Of a DNA stretch of 64,000 bases, positions 38,301 to 49,757 are shown one piece after another. This DNA is from Undaria pinnatifida (Eukaryota; Sar; Phaeophyceae; Laminariales; Alariaceae). The first letter of the stretch is position 1. Every line of letters begins with the position of its first letter. The notes under the pieces were generated by a model. It was not told the DNA's origin and did no database searches. It was given only the letters and a program-made list of their open reading frames with translations. The stretch is from NCBI GenBank assembly GCA_012845835.1, contig JABAKD010000020.1, forward strand, positions 1,994,936 to 2,058,935. Direction: 5' to 3'. The position numbers and the translations under genes were made by a program.

Positions 38301-41300
38301 TTGTGTTGATACTGCAGATTGATGACCCTACACATAATTGGTGGTAAGACCGCACTCTTTGTCTTCTTTTATTTTGTCGTTTTATAGTGGTCCCAAAATC
38401 ACACTGGCATCGGTAGTCAGCATTTACCTCGTTATAGCCTTGGAGATTAAGTTATTATTGATATTGCTGATGCAAGTGCAGCACTCTTCCACTAGGCACC
38501 GGGTAACTGCTTGCCTTGTCACTGTACTTGAGTAATATTTTACTCAGTTGTACCCTCCAGCTCAACTCGTACAAGCTTTACGCTCGACGGTCTTCTGAAC
38601 TAGCCGTGGTCACAGGTGTATACCCTTCCCCCCCCAGTACACGCCTTCGTTGCTTTTGCGCAGGGGGTTCAGCAGTCCCGCTGCTCGTCGATTTCCGTCG
38701 ACTTTTTCTAACTTGCTCTATCGCGCGTTTGGCGACATGGAGCAACACAAATGAAGCCCCTACCCGTTACTGGTATGTTGTAACCTGGTATGCTTTACTT
38801 TTTCGTTAAGCTGGTGTTGTGGGTGATATAGGTATACCAGGTATGAGTCTAGTGAGCGGCCCGCCGTTTTTCTGCACAGTGACGAAGCAGCACAGCGGCG
38901 CAGCAGACAGCCAACAGGTGGCAGTTACGTGCGCCATTCCCCCCTGGACACGCTTCAATAGATACCTGGTTATGTTGCTACTTCCGAGCCTGATACTGTT
39001 GTAGTACCTAATACTATGCTGTACCAGGTATCTGACACTGCTGTAGTACCCGATTCTGTACCTGATTTTGTACCTGGTGTAGTACCCGATCCTGTACCTA
39101 ATACGGCATCTGATATTGCACCTTATTCGGGTACCTTGACACTCTGGGGTGGTGGTGGTGGTGCTGCTGCTGCGGCGGCGGCGGCGTGGGTACACGCGTA
39201 CACGCACGCGCGCACACTGTGCCGTTCGTAGAGCGACAGACGTACACAGACTCCGACGGCGCCGACTGTTCTATATTCTCTCGACAGCGACAGACCACAG
39301 GCTCCGAGAAACGCAACTAGTCATGATACAGTGGGGATTTTTTTTCTATTTTCTTTCTCACACTTCTACTTTCCAGCTTCTGGACAAGCCGTGGTCACAG
39401 GTGTCGTCCCTTTTCCCCCCCGGTTCTTGCCTTCAATATTTTGTCGCGCATAGGGTTCAGCAATCCCACTGCTCGTCGTTTTTTCATCGAGTGTTGCAAA
39501 CTCACGCTCTCGCGCTTTCCGCAAGTCAATTTGTGCACAAGAAAAAGTCCCAATGAATATATACGAGTATGCACTTGGCGGGGCTCGAACTCACGAAACT
39601 GACCTATACCAGGCTCGAGGATGACCTGATACGCCACCGGGGCAACCGGCTTTACACCACTTCGGCAGCAAGGTGTCGGCCCCCCCGCTGAGGCGTCGAT
39701 TGTTTCAAGTGTTTGAGCTGCGCGCGGTCTCGCTCTTGCTGTGTCGTGGGTGTACGCACTCATGCACGCACGCACACCGTATGTGTGCCTTTCGTAGAGC
39801 GACGGGCGTACACAGACTCGAGAGCAGCTAGTGTTCTGAGGTGCAGCAGTCAACTGTTTGCTGGAACGAGTTTGAAGTTGCTGGATTCGTTATTTGGATG
39901 GATATACTACCCAAAAACGTCCAATTCCTTTAATCCAACAAATAGCAGGAAGCTCAGACAGCTTGGCCTTAAATCCAGTGAATAGCATCGGACGGACGGT
40001 CAGACAGCTTGGCGGTTAGCTGACAAGAGAACCTCAGTACACTGAGAAATTCATACTTGGTACACTCTTGTTTTTTGGCGTCGACAGTTCTTAGTCTCCT
40101 CTTAAATTTGCAGGGTTTTTACATTCAGCAAGCTTTTGGTCAAGCTGTGGCCACGTTGTCATAAGTGTCTTTCTTCTCCCTCACGGTAGATTCCTTGGTA
40201 TTTTTCGCGCAGGCTTCATTCAGCATTCCCGCTGTTTGTCGATTTTCATCGAACTTTACCACCTCGCGCTTTCGCACCGTTGACCACATGAGAAAAATTC
40301 ACACATGTTTTCAAAAATCCATTACATACTTTTTCCATTTACTTTTTCGAACGCACACTGGTGGGGGTCCTTCCAACGCACACTGTGTCGGGCCCCTGCC
40401 AACGCACACTGAAGAGCGTCCCGGGGGGGGGGGGGGGGGCGACACTGCTAGTAGCATCCAAGCACCGTTCGGCTGCCCTGCCAACCCAGCGCTGGTGGTG
40501 CATTTTGGGACACACACACCAACACCAACACACACTACACTGCTAGTAGCATCCAAGCACCGTTCGGCTGCCCTGCCAACGCAGCGCTGGTGGTGTATTT
40601 TGGGACACACACACCAACACCAACACACACTACCCTGCTAGTAGCATCCAAGCACCGTTCGGCTGCCCTGCCAACCCAGCGCTGGTAGTGCATTTTGGGA
40701 CACACACACCAACACCAACACACACTACACTGCTAGTAGCATTCAAGCACCGTTCGGCTGCCCTGCCAACCCAGCGCTCGTGATGCATGCGCTGGAACGT
40801 ATGCGCCTCTGCTGTTCGATCCTGCCCGTGCGGGGCATTTTGGACAACAAACACAACTCACATCAAAAACATTTCACTTCGTTGTGCCCTGGGCTGCGGA
40901 AAAGAAAAAAAACTCCCAAAAATACCGCCTCGTCCTTACAAAACCATGAAATTGAAACGGCCGCGCTTCAAGCTTCAAATCAAACGGCGCTACGAACTAC
41001 ACCCTGGCACGCAAACAACCAGTTGGTGGTGCATTTTGGGACACACACACCAACACCAACACACACTACACTGCTAGTGGCATTCAAGCACCGTTCGGCT
41101 GCCCTGCCAACCCAGCGCTTGTGGTGCATGCGCTGGAACTTTTGCGCCTCTGCTGTTCGATCCTGCCCGTGCGGGGCATTTGGGACAACGAACACAACAC
41201 ACACCAAAAACGTTTCACTTCGTTGTGCCCTGGGCTGCGGAAAAGAAAAAAAAGTCCCAAAAATACGGCCTCGTCCTTAAAAAACCATAAAATTGAAATG

Positions 41301-44300
41301 GCCGCGCTTCAAGCTTCAAATCAAACTGGCGCTACGAACTACACCCTGGCACGCAAACAACCAGCTGGTGGTGCATTTTGGGACACACACACCAACACCA
41401 ACGCACACTACACTGCTATAGTAGCATCCAAGCACCGTTCGGCTGCCCTGCCAACCCAGCGCTTGTGGTGCATGCGCTGGAACGTTTGCGCCTCTGCTGT
41501 TCGATCCTGCCCGTGCGGGGCATTTGGGACAACGAACACAACACACACCAAAAGCATTCCACTTCGTTGTGCCTAGGCTTAGGCCCATTATGCTAGCATT
41601 TCTTCAAGCATAATTGGCGTTTTGGGGCATACGAAAAGCATAATTCAAAAAGAGCATTGCTCGAGCACATTTTGGGCATATTTAGCCCAATAAGGAGCAT
41701 ATTCGCCTGTAACTGCTCCATATTGAGCACAATGCCTGTGCAAGAGGGCATTTATGGCGCCAGATGCTCAATCGTTCGACTCTCTGTGGGTCTTGACAAA
41801 AGTCCCCATATAAGACAGAACGACAGACGAGATAGTAAGGAGGGTGTTCTTAAATACGTAGCGCCAAGCGCCTTCGTGAAACCAACCAATCAATTTCGAG
41901 GACCTCGTAGCGGAGATGGATGCGTACAACGATGCGGAGGCTGAGACGGATGCTGGATACGATTTGTGGGCTTTTTGTTGTTGAATCTGCCGAGTATTGC
42001 ACCAAGACGCTCATGCCAGCAACACATCTCTTGTGTCTGAGTGGAGTAGTAAAAGTGCATTGCGAAAAATGCATTGCAAATTATTCTTGAAGAGAACAAC
42101 TTTCGCAGGCATTTCTATCAATTCACACGAGGTTGGTATTCACGGTAAGAAATATCTACTACGGTATTATTAATACTTGAACCTACGAGGCCTTAACCTT
42201 GTTTGGACTTGATTACATCTCGATTGTAGTATAGTTATAATATAGCCAACTAATTTCTAGGAAAAGCGTGCGGCGGTACGAGTTGCCTTCATGCTGCGCG
42301 CGTGTGATACAGCTCCTTTCTTTTTCTTTTTTTTATCCTCTGGCGGCTCGGGAAAAATAAGGCTTGAGCTCACCACACTTCCACTTAGGTTACAGTTCGG
42401 ACACACCCTACGTCTGCAGGCCAGCTGCTTGGTGGGGCCGATGCCGTAGTCGTCACTTAGTCCCCTAGTGTCGACAAATTTCCCCGCTGAAACCGCAGAG
42501 GGTGGAGGAGTCCGCATAGAGCTAACCCACACAGAACACCAGGATCAGTGTGTTGCGGGGCATCATCCCGCACCAAGACCGTCAATTCTCCACGGAAGTG
42601 ACTCCGAGTTTTGTTTCCTCCACCCCGTGGTGCACGCAATGCCTGCCTGGTGTGTGAAAACCATGGATTGTAGGGGTGCGATGGTCTATGGTCTGACGAA
42701 CTACGGCTTTGCATGGCAACGACCCCCCACCCCCCACCCCCGGCACGGAAACAAATTAAGCTGTTCGATGATGCTGTCATCCATGTGCAAGAAAGTACGC
42801 ACAAGGTGCCAATGTCCGCCTCGCAAACGGTCTTTAGTAGGGTGAAGCTCTCCCTCACTGCGACTCGCAATGTTTGTCTGGTCGTAGGAAAAACGACGTG
42901 CGCCATGCTTGCATTGTAGGAATGCGAGAGTCTATGGTCTGAGGGTTTTATGGTCGAGTAGCCCACGTCCATGCATGGCACTGGTTATCCCCCCCAGTAC
43001 GAGTACCCTAAACTGTTGGCCTCCTGCACGTGACGTTGCGGCGCGGGCCATTGTTGTGATGGTGGCCGTACTGCTGTATTTTTGCACCGCTTTATCATTC
43101 ACTGCTGTATTTAACGCTGGTGTATTATTCACTGTGGCGCAGGGCGGGGAACCGGTGGAGTCTTTCATGCCGGCCCCTCTGCAGGACGCTCTACCCGGAG
43201 GGGTACAGGCGGAACTGGCGAAGATAAACAGCGACCCCGTAAAGCTTGCCTTCGTGTTGAACAGCATCGTCATTTTTCTCTTTGCGGCGTTCGCGGCGTA
43301 CAAGCTTGCCACCGTCGATGGGGACATCGCGAGAGGGTGGACGTGGTATGAGGTGCTGCTTCGGTGAGCGCTGGCTGCTGTTGGCGTTGTTATTTTGAGC
43401 CGTGCCACAGTGTGGATAACATGCCCTGGTGTTCTTCGGGTTACTCACATTAGAAGCTCTATACGTACCTCATCGAAAATAAGACTGATGAACTTCGCAC
43501 ACCTCCGACAGATCACCGATTCCAACTTGATATCTCGATATTTCAGAGGATATCTGTATGGTCTAGCTCATGTTGCCAAGGGGGGAGGCATACGATCTGC
43601 GTGATCTAGCAAATGTTCCCTGGGTTGGATCGGTACTCTCTATATGCAGATCCGGCACAGCATCTGAAAACGGCAGAAACAGGATCTACTTTAGATAATC
43701 TACATGATCTATACGATCTAGATGGTATGTATGATCTATGTGATCTGTATGATCTATTTGATCTATATGACCCGTTCGAGATGTGAAGCTCGCCTTCGCA
43801 ACCTGATGAATAGTACGAATGCTAACCAATGCTAACAGCTATGCGTATCACAAAAAATGTCGTTATACAAGTTGGATTTCGAACACGTTAGGCAAGTTTT
43901 GAGTCGGGGAGACTCGTTGCTCACAAACTGTGGACCCCAAAAGTACCTCGTCTACCGTAGAGCAACATGGATATTCCACCGCAAGGCAAGACGAAGTCGA
44001 CCGTTTTCACCTCTCCTGCCCTGTACCATTATTTCTTTCTAGCGTATCCAGGGCACCGCGTTCTCACGCCATCCTCTCTTTCTGCCGACCGTGGTAACTT
44101 GGATGGGGTTAGATCGTGCTTTCGTTTTACATGCGAAACGCGTATTGTAGCACCGTAACTGGAATGTAAACACGGATTCCGTCTTATATACCGCCTGTGT
44201 CATGTTTCAACGGCGCTTTTTGCTCCGTCTCAGTAGTAAGTATACCTGGTGCTCTACTACTGATGCCGCAGCAGACGCTTGTAGGGCTATATCCTTCCCG

Positions 44301-47300
44301 CACGTGTATATGGAGTATGGAGCCACCCTGCTCGACGCACGGTTGCTTGTCGGGCTCGCATGCTTGAAATTCACCTGGTAAAGCTTTCATGTAGCAGTAT
44401 GTTTCACCCACCGCCTCCCTCCCGCTCGCGCTATGCGTTCTTTCGTTCCAGAGTACCTGGAGACAACTTTTATCGTTACGAGGCGACCGTTTCGGAAAAT
44501 CCCATCGTCACGAAGGCCCTCACTTCGTGCGTCGCGTATGGCCTTGGAGATCTCACGGCGCAGCTGTTCACGGTGAGGTTTATGTCACGCATCGGTAGCT
44601 GACCCAGTGAGGTTCTGCTTTCGGTGGGCTGGTATCGTAACGCGACATGCATGTTTTGACGGGCCTCATGGGTTTGTATTCCGGATAAAAGTATTGTTGC
44701 GCGATGATGATGTTTTTGTCTTGCGTGCAGAAGAGGCGTCCTTAGGATCAGCTCAAATACGACCCGGCGCACCGCCTGCGTTAAGCTTGTACATATCGGG
44801 CAGGCTGTGTGCGATGACCACGTGGTTTACCATAAAAAAATATCTTCTGGGCAGGAGAATACCATACCTGGTATCTGCGTACTTGCTCACCGATCGTCAC
44901 AGCATATACGCTGCTACCGTATCTCACTCAGGAGTACGAGTACCTGGTACACTATTAACATGTATGTTTGATGTTTGAACATGTACTATGTATAATTGAT
45001 GTCTATTCATCGAGTGCTGTCTCTCCGTGCTGCACGCGTGGTCCAATACAGGGGAAGGACCTTGAGACGATCGACCTCAAGCGGACAGGGCGGTCAGCGA
45101 CAGCGGGCCTCCTCATCCACGGCCCTCTGTGCCACTTCTGGATACAGTTGATGCAGACCTACTTGGTGAGCCACCCCCGTACGTGCTTTGGGCACTGCTA
45201 TGATATGTTCCTCCCTATGTCTCGCGCTCAATGAAGTGATCCGGTGCTCCGTTTTCTGCATTACAGTAGTAGGTTAACCCAAGGTTTACACAAGTGTTCT
45301 CGTACTCGATCGGTCGATACGCGTCGACGTGTGGGTCTGCACCCTCTTGGCAGCAGAATGGCGAGGCGGAGATCCATTGTCTTTCGGTGGGAGTCAGTGT
45401 CTGTTTTTTTAAGCCATGTTTGATTTTTTTCTTGTCTGTGGAGTAACGAAGTTCTCGTACTCGATCGGTCGATACGCGTCGACGTGTGGGTCTGCACCCT
45501 CTTGGCAGCAGAATGGCGAGGCGGAGATCCATTGTCTTTCGGTGGGAGTCAGTGTCTGTTTTTTTAAGCCATGTTTGATTTTTTTCTTGTCTGTGGAGTA
45601 ACGTTTTATTTTGTGTGGCAGAGCTAGCAACTGGTTCGATTTCCTTTCCTGTTATCAGTCGATGGGCCTCCACGGTTTCCCCCGTATGGGGTGTTTCTCG
45701 TGTTGTTTTTGTATCTGTGCTGATGTGACCGCAGCGTTTGTGCTTTTCTCCGCTGCTCCCGCTTCTGCGTTGCTCTCTTGCTTCAGGATTTTGACGGGGC
45801 GTGGTGGAGTTTCATCCCCAAGGTGATCGCCGACCAGACGGTATGGTCGGTCTTCTTGAACGCGGCGTATTCGACGATGATCATGAGCTTGCAGGGATTG
45901 GCGCCAGAGGAGGTAAGCTGCTCATGTTCATTAGTTGCCGCTGTTAGCACTGCACTCCCGTGTTCCGGACAAAGCCTTTAAAAAATTGACTCTTGATTAA
46001 AAGGTAAGAGGCAGTTTCGAATTCTTGAAGGGTTGATAGTGATACTAGGGTAAACACGATTGAGTAACAAGTTTGCGTAGCACGCGCAATCGCGCTGGGT
46101 CGGCGAGTCATGTTTTTTCACGTAGTAGCCTGAAGTATCGGAATTGATGTTTGTGAAACGATGAGGTCTATGTATGTGAAAGTAAAGTTAAACTTGATCT
46201 CTTTTTGTTTCCTCTTCTTCAAAAACTTGTGGTGCGAGGCCCTTTTATTTGTATTTGTAGTTGTTCAAGTGTGCACGAACTATGGTTGGCCTGATGTAGA
46301 TTACGCATTGTTCGCGAACACTGTCGTTATGCACTCTCCGCTGTAAACCAAGAGCGATCCGAGGGCAGTACGTGTAGTGCGTGGTGGAGGGCTGACGTAG
46401 CTGACCTGCACCTGCGACAACGGAAGGCCTTCTTACATTTTTTTCCTGTACGTCGTGTCTGTTTAATTTTTCTCTTTTCGGTACGGCTTATGTTGAGCTT
46501 TTTTTGTTATCTCGTAGCGCGCGCGCGCGGCATCACACCCGAACGGAAAACAATAGCAGGTAGTCAATACTAATGCCCCACACTGCAACGTCATCATAAC
46601 ACGAAAATTAATAAATGGACTACTCGTGCATCTTTCGACACAACACCAGCAGTTAGCTTTAACACTAAATATTTTACGACCAGGAGATCGCGGTATAAAC
46701 CCTTGAATGATCACACCAATAACTACTAATAGTGTAAGAATACCTGTTAATAGAGAGTAGAGAGGCCATGACCGGTCTCCTATTAATCGCGCATTTGCTC
46801 AACCCAACACCCCACCACACTACCTACCGTCGCACAACAACACAACACCAACACCACACCGACACCAACACAACACCTAACACTGACTAACACACCCAGC
46901 AGTATACCGCTACAGCAAATAACACAAAAGCTAAGACAACAGTGGAGTCATTCCACTGTGGGGTAGGGGTTGCATGCACTTCATGCACTTTGTGGGCCAA
47001 ACGTTTCTGACCGGTTGTCGGTTGTTAAATAGTATCATATTGTAGGGTTTTTTATTTATTTAGGACTGGCGCATACATGTGTTGGCCTGGTTGCGCGAAC
47101 GAGCGTCTTCCGAGTCTTGCTTCGCGTGATGACGCTGGTACTGAGCTAGCTCCTCATGTTAGGAGATCGAAAACTTCTCAAAAACTTCCTGCGGCACCTC
47201 GAGCGTGGGATGACTGACTAACGCAACACCGACGCAACACCGACACAACACCGACACTACTATTGTGAATGCAACAGGTGTGGGGACAGGTGAAGACCAC

Positions 47301-47586
47301 GGCGTGGCCGGCCCTCACCTCAAGCTGGCGCTTCTGGCCGTTGATCCACTGCTTCTCCTTCAGCAGCATCATCCCCACGGACCTGAAGCTGCTTTTCATC
47401 GACTGCATGGAGATAATCTGGGTCACCATCCTCTCTACCGTGGCCAACAAGGATCGAAAGCCAGGCGACGAGGAGGAGTTCAGTGGCTCCCCTGCCCTGG
47501 CCAACGGAGAGGAGGGCATTAACCTTTCCCCAGGAGTGGTCATGGAGCCGGAACTTACTCCCGAGGCCCTAGAAATAAACCAATAG
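35321..47586 (+). CDS. plastid-targeted Mpv17/PMP22-family membrane protein (6 exons, 416 aa)
   Basis: Exons: 35321-35680, 43143-43363, 44452-44572, 45052-45165, 45787-45912, 47278-47586; GT-AG, phases close, 1251 bases. Exon 1 encodes a hydrophobic Ala-rich signal (residues about 10-24) and the plastid-type motif GAFYSP (Phe33), then a long basic Ser/Gly/Arg-rich presequence. Residues 155-175 (LAFVLNSIVIFLFAAFAAYK) are an extra membrane helix ahead of the family domain. The Mpv17 domain follows: ENPIVTKALTSCVAYGLGDL, HGPLCHFWIQ, DQTVWSVFLNAAY, and SSWRFWPLIHCFSFSSIIPT, which matches the family WPxxQxxNFxxVP signature. A long acidic tail ends at TAG 47584. Family members are four-helix inner-membrane, peroxisomal or plastid proteins thought to form channels or affect organelle DNA upkeep; the substrate is unknown. 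The 7.5-kb first intron could hide a missed exon, although exons 1 and 2 join in phase 0. Confidence 0.85.
36820..37240. repeat. GTACCCGG-rich degenerate repeats
   Basis: AGTACCCGGGTACCG, followed by about 20 bases and CTCCGGGGAT (36827 on), recurs near 36965 as ACCCCGGGTACCCCTTGG with ATCCGGGGATAA. Four more GTACCCGG or GTGCCCGG cores follow between 37105 and 37185. It lies in intron 1 of the Mpv17-family gene. Confidence 0.65.
38570..38740 (+). repeat. copy of the TGTGACCACGG dispersed family
   Basis: AGCCGTGGTCACAGGTGTA is followed by a pyrimidine run with CCCCCC and then GGGTTCAGCAGTCCCGCTGCTCG. These appear in the same order as in the copy at 39365-39545. Intron 1 of the Mpv17-family gene. 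Confidence 0.75.
39150..39190. repeat. GGT/GCT/GCG triplet microsatellite
   Basis: The run is (GGT)n then (GCT)n then (GCG)n. It is intronic. Confidence 0.85.
39365..39545 (+). repeat. copy of the TGTGACCACGG dispersed family
   Basis: It contains CTGGACAAGCCGTGGTCACA, then CCCCCCCCGGTTCTTGCC, GGGTTCAGCAATCCCACTGC and CTCTCGCGCTTTCCGCA. It is one of the most complete copies and is useful as a family reference. Confidence 0.8.
39577..39655 (-). repeat. tRNA-like sequence
   Basis: On the minus strand TTGCCCCGGTGGC (box A like) is followed after about 45 bases by GAGTTCGAGCC (box B like) and CCCGCC. It resembles the unit at 17040-17115 in layout. It sits about 30 bases past a TGTGACCACGG-family copy, so the two may have moved together or be parts of one element. 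Confidence 0.4.
40120..40290 (+). repeat. copy of the TGTGACCACGG dispersed family (divergent)
   Basis: GTCAAGCTGTGGCCACGTTG, CAGGCTTCATTCAGCATTCC, CGCTGTTTGTCGATTTTCATCG and CTCGCGCTTTCGCA occur in the family order. Intron 1 of the Mpv17-family gene. Confidence 0.7.
40423..41580. repeat. higher-order tandem array (95-bp and 341-bp units)
   Basis: A run of 17 G's (40423-40439) opens the array. A 95-bp unit (GCTAGTAGCATCCAAGCACC through GGGACACACACACC and ACACTACACT) starts near 40446, 40541, 40636 and 40731. From there the same unit recurs only at about 41071 and 41412, because each is followed by an extra segment of about 245 bp (GAACGTTTGCGCCTCTGCTG through CGGAAAAG and ACGCAAACAACCAG). 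It is in intron 1 of the Mpv17-family gene. Several long open frames here are repeat translations. Confidence 0.9.
43497..43790 (+). repeat. GATC-rich dispersed repeat, copy D
   Basis: It starts near CCTCCGACAGATCACCGATT and ends GTTCGAGATGTGAAG, with an internal run of TGATCTATATGATCTGTATGATC. It is the reverse-complement counterpart of copy C. It lies in the intron after exon 2 of the Mpv17-family gene. Confidence 0.8.
45296..45605. repeat. near-perfect 155-bp tandem duplication
   Basis: The block beginning GTTCTCGTACTCGATCGGTC and ending CTTGTCTGTGGAGTAACG occurs at 45296 and again at 45451. By eye the two copies are identical over about 153 bases. It lies between exons 4 and 5 of the Mpv17-family gene, so it is recent or maintained by conversion. 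Confidence 0.95.
46795..47265. repeat. two CAACACC-type tracts
   Basis: CAACACCAACACCACACCGACACC-type sequence occurs at 46795-46890 and again at 47219-47265. The second block ends about 12 bases before the acceptor of the last Mpv17-family exon (47277), where it occupies the polypyrimidine-tract position. Confidence 0.75.
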
Positions 47587-48562
47587 AGGCCAAGTTACGG
47601 CTGCCGCGCCGTGATCTGATTGGTGGATGGGTGGATGGGTGGGTGAGTGGGTTGGTGGGTGTACAGATTTTTCTCCGAACGGTGGCTCGATTTCCATCTC
47701 GATTCGAACTTGACTCGATCGCGACCGCGGTTATATCGCGAGTCAATTGTCCGGGGGTTTGACCAGCGCCTAGGGCGAGATAATGGGCACCCGGTGTGTT
47801 CGCGGGTGACTAGAAATTTGAGGAAAATATTCTGCAGTCACAACCTGAGAAGAGGTTCGGCGACCTGTCGATGAGTATTGTCCGTGCCATTCTCGGCGAG
47901 GCAGTCGCGGGAAGAAATAATTGCTTCAAAGGTGAAGCCGTGGAGCGCAGGAAGCGATATTTTTTAAACTTATATATCGTGTTTGCGCTTGTTCTTGTCC
48001 CCTTGCCGCGAGAAACGAGGAAGGGGTTTTTTCGTGCAGTGACACAGCAACTGCTGTATCGGTGTTCACTATGGTACTGGGCTGTGTGGGACGAATAATG
48101 TCGCTAAATTGCGCCGCGTGCTCCCCCATGCAAGCGGGAGAGAGGCACATGCACAAATGTACCGCGACGTTCTTGATTCTTTATACTAAAAGCGACGGCA
48201 TTACTAGTATGATGGTAATAGTACTAGTATGTTGGTAATAGCTCTACTAAAGGAAGTGGAGTATCGCGCGATTCGTGGGTTGGGCTTGTGCGGGTGGTGT
48301 GCCGTATGGCACAAAACACACTCGGCGATGCTGAGAGGCTGCGAGGGAATAAACGTAGCCAACATTTTTGCAGATTTAGCGCGGCATCCCGTTGGTGCTT
48401 CGCCGGCAATGCTTGCTGCCCATAATCTTTCATTGTGAACGGCTATTAGTGGCGGATATCGCGGGAGTGCGGATAAACGGGTAGAAACAATGGGCGGGAC
48501 GATGGCAATGATGGATGATGACGATCATTGTCGTGGGTGGTATCCGGGCTAGAGGGTTGGCA

Positions 48563-48582
48563 GGGGGGGGGGGGGGGGGGGG
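48563..48582. repeat. 20-base G homopolymer
   Basis: An uninterrupted G run. A similar 17-G run opens the array at 40423. Confidence 0.9.
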
Positions 48583-49721
48583 TCGTTTTATGGTGGTTTA
48601 GCTGACGCCCAGCGGCTATTGTTGTAGCCACGTTGAGTTACTAATGCCGGCTGTGGCCGATGCGTTTTTGTTTTGGTTGCGTGTATATAGAGCTCTACGC
48701 CGGATGTCATAAAATCATAAATATTAAAACTATTAACGAGCGAATGCGAGTTTCTATCCCGTACCAAAGGTCACCACATGGGTTGTTTGGCAGATTTTTC
48801 CTCGCACATTTGGTAGCATGGGAGCTCGTGTCATTTTGACTGGTCACCGGTTATGGCATGTGCAACGCCAGCCCAGGACCGGGGGGGTTCGTCATGATGC
48901 TGATCCGCGTCCTATGGATGTTTTTGTTGCGGCCGAGCGGCTTAACAGCCTTTAATCAGTTGAGTTTGCGTCGGTCGCTGATGTCGTGTTTCTTGGGCAA
49001 AGGTTTCTCCTACAAATTTTGTCCCTCAAGAACTCGGAACGGCGTCACATTAGCTCTGATCGCACCGCATTCGGCCCGCACATCGGATGACGTAGGCATT
49101 CACTATTATTGCCGATTATGCCTGTTGAACCATTTGATTTGTCCATGTTTGTGGGGGCATTTGAGTGTTGAGGAAAGTACCGGGATGCCTTGGGGATGCG
49201 TATGTGGTCGCGTGTTTCTCCCTGCAGTCGTCTGGACACGTTCTGACTTTGCTCGATCCGAACACGGGCTACAGTTTACTGCTTATTGCTGATTCTCGCG
49301 CCATTGCCAAGCTGGCGCCGCACTTACCCCCCTCCCACTGCTAGCACAACACCTGACACAGCCAGCCTTGGCACTTGGAATCGTTTTTGTAAAATTGCTC
49401 ACAATACGTCAGCTGCGAGTTCATCCAGTGGAGTGGTCGATACTTTTCTTTGCAAGCAGCGTGATCCCTCGGCCTTTGGATGGACCGAAGTGCCACCACC
49501 ACAAATATGAGAGATGCGGTCGAATCACCCACCTATTAACAGGCGAAGCGCACAACACACCCAGCCTAGCGTGTCGTAAGCTTGCCGTACATGCCCTCGG
49601 ACGTGCGGTTGGCACACAAAGTTTATCATCCCCTAGTCTATCCAAGCAGTGCTTTGGGTGGCCGATGCCCCAATCGTCATTTATTTGCTGCCGCCGTTTT
49701 TTGCCTCCGGACTCCCAGAGG

Positions 49722-49757
49722 TAGTAAGGTAGTAAGTTAGTAAGGTAGTAAGGTATA
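49722..49757. repeat. TAGTAAGG octamer tandem repeat
   Basis: GGTAGTAAGGTAGTAAGTTAGTAAGGTAGTAAGG, about four units, intergenic. Confidence 0.9.

Noticed and set aside
40165-41588. Several overlapping open frames with repeated motifs such as AERCLDATSS
   Set aside because: These are translations of the 95-bp and 341-bp tandem array; the peptide repeats simply mirror the DNA repeats.
45215-45673. Minus-strand open frame with an internal peptide duplication
   Set aside because: It is produced by the 155-bp intronic tandem duplication and lies between two certain plus-strand exons.
48858-49292. 144-residue open frame with a hydrophobic segment
   Set aside because: No recognisable family, no splice partners and poor coding character.
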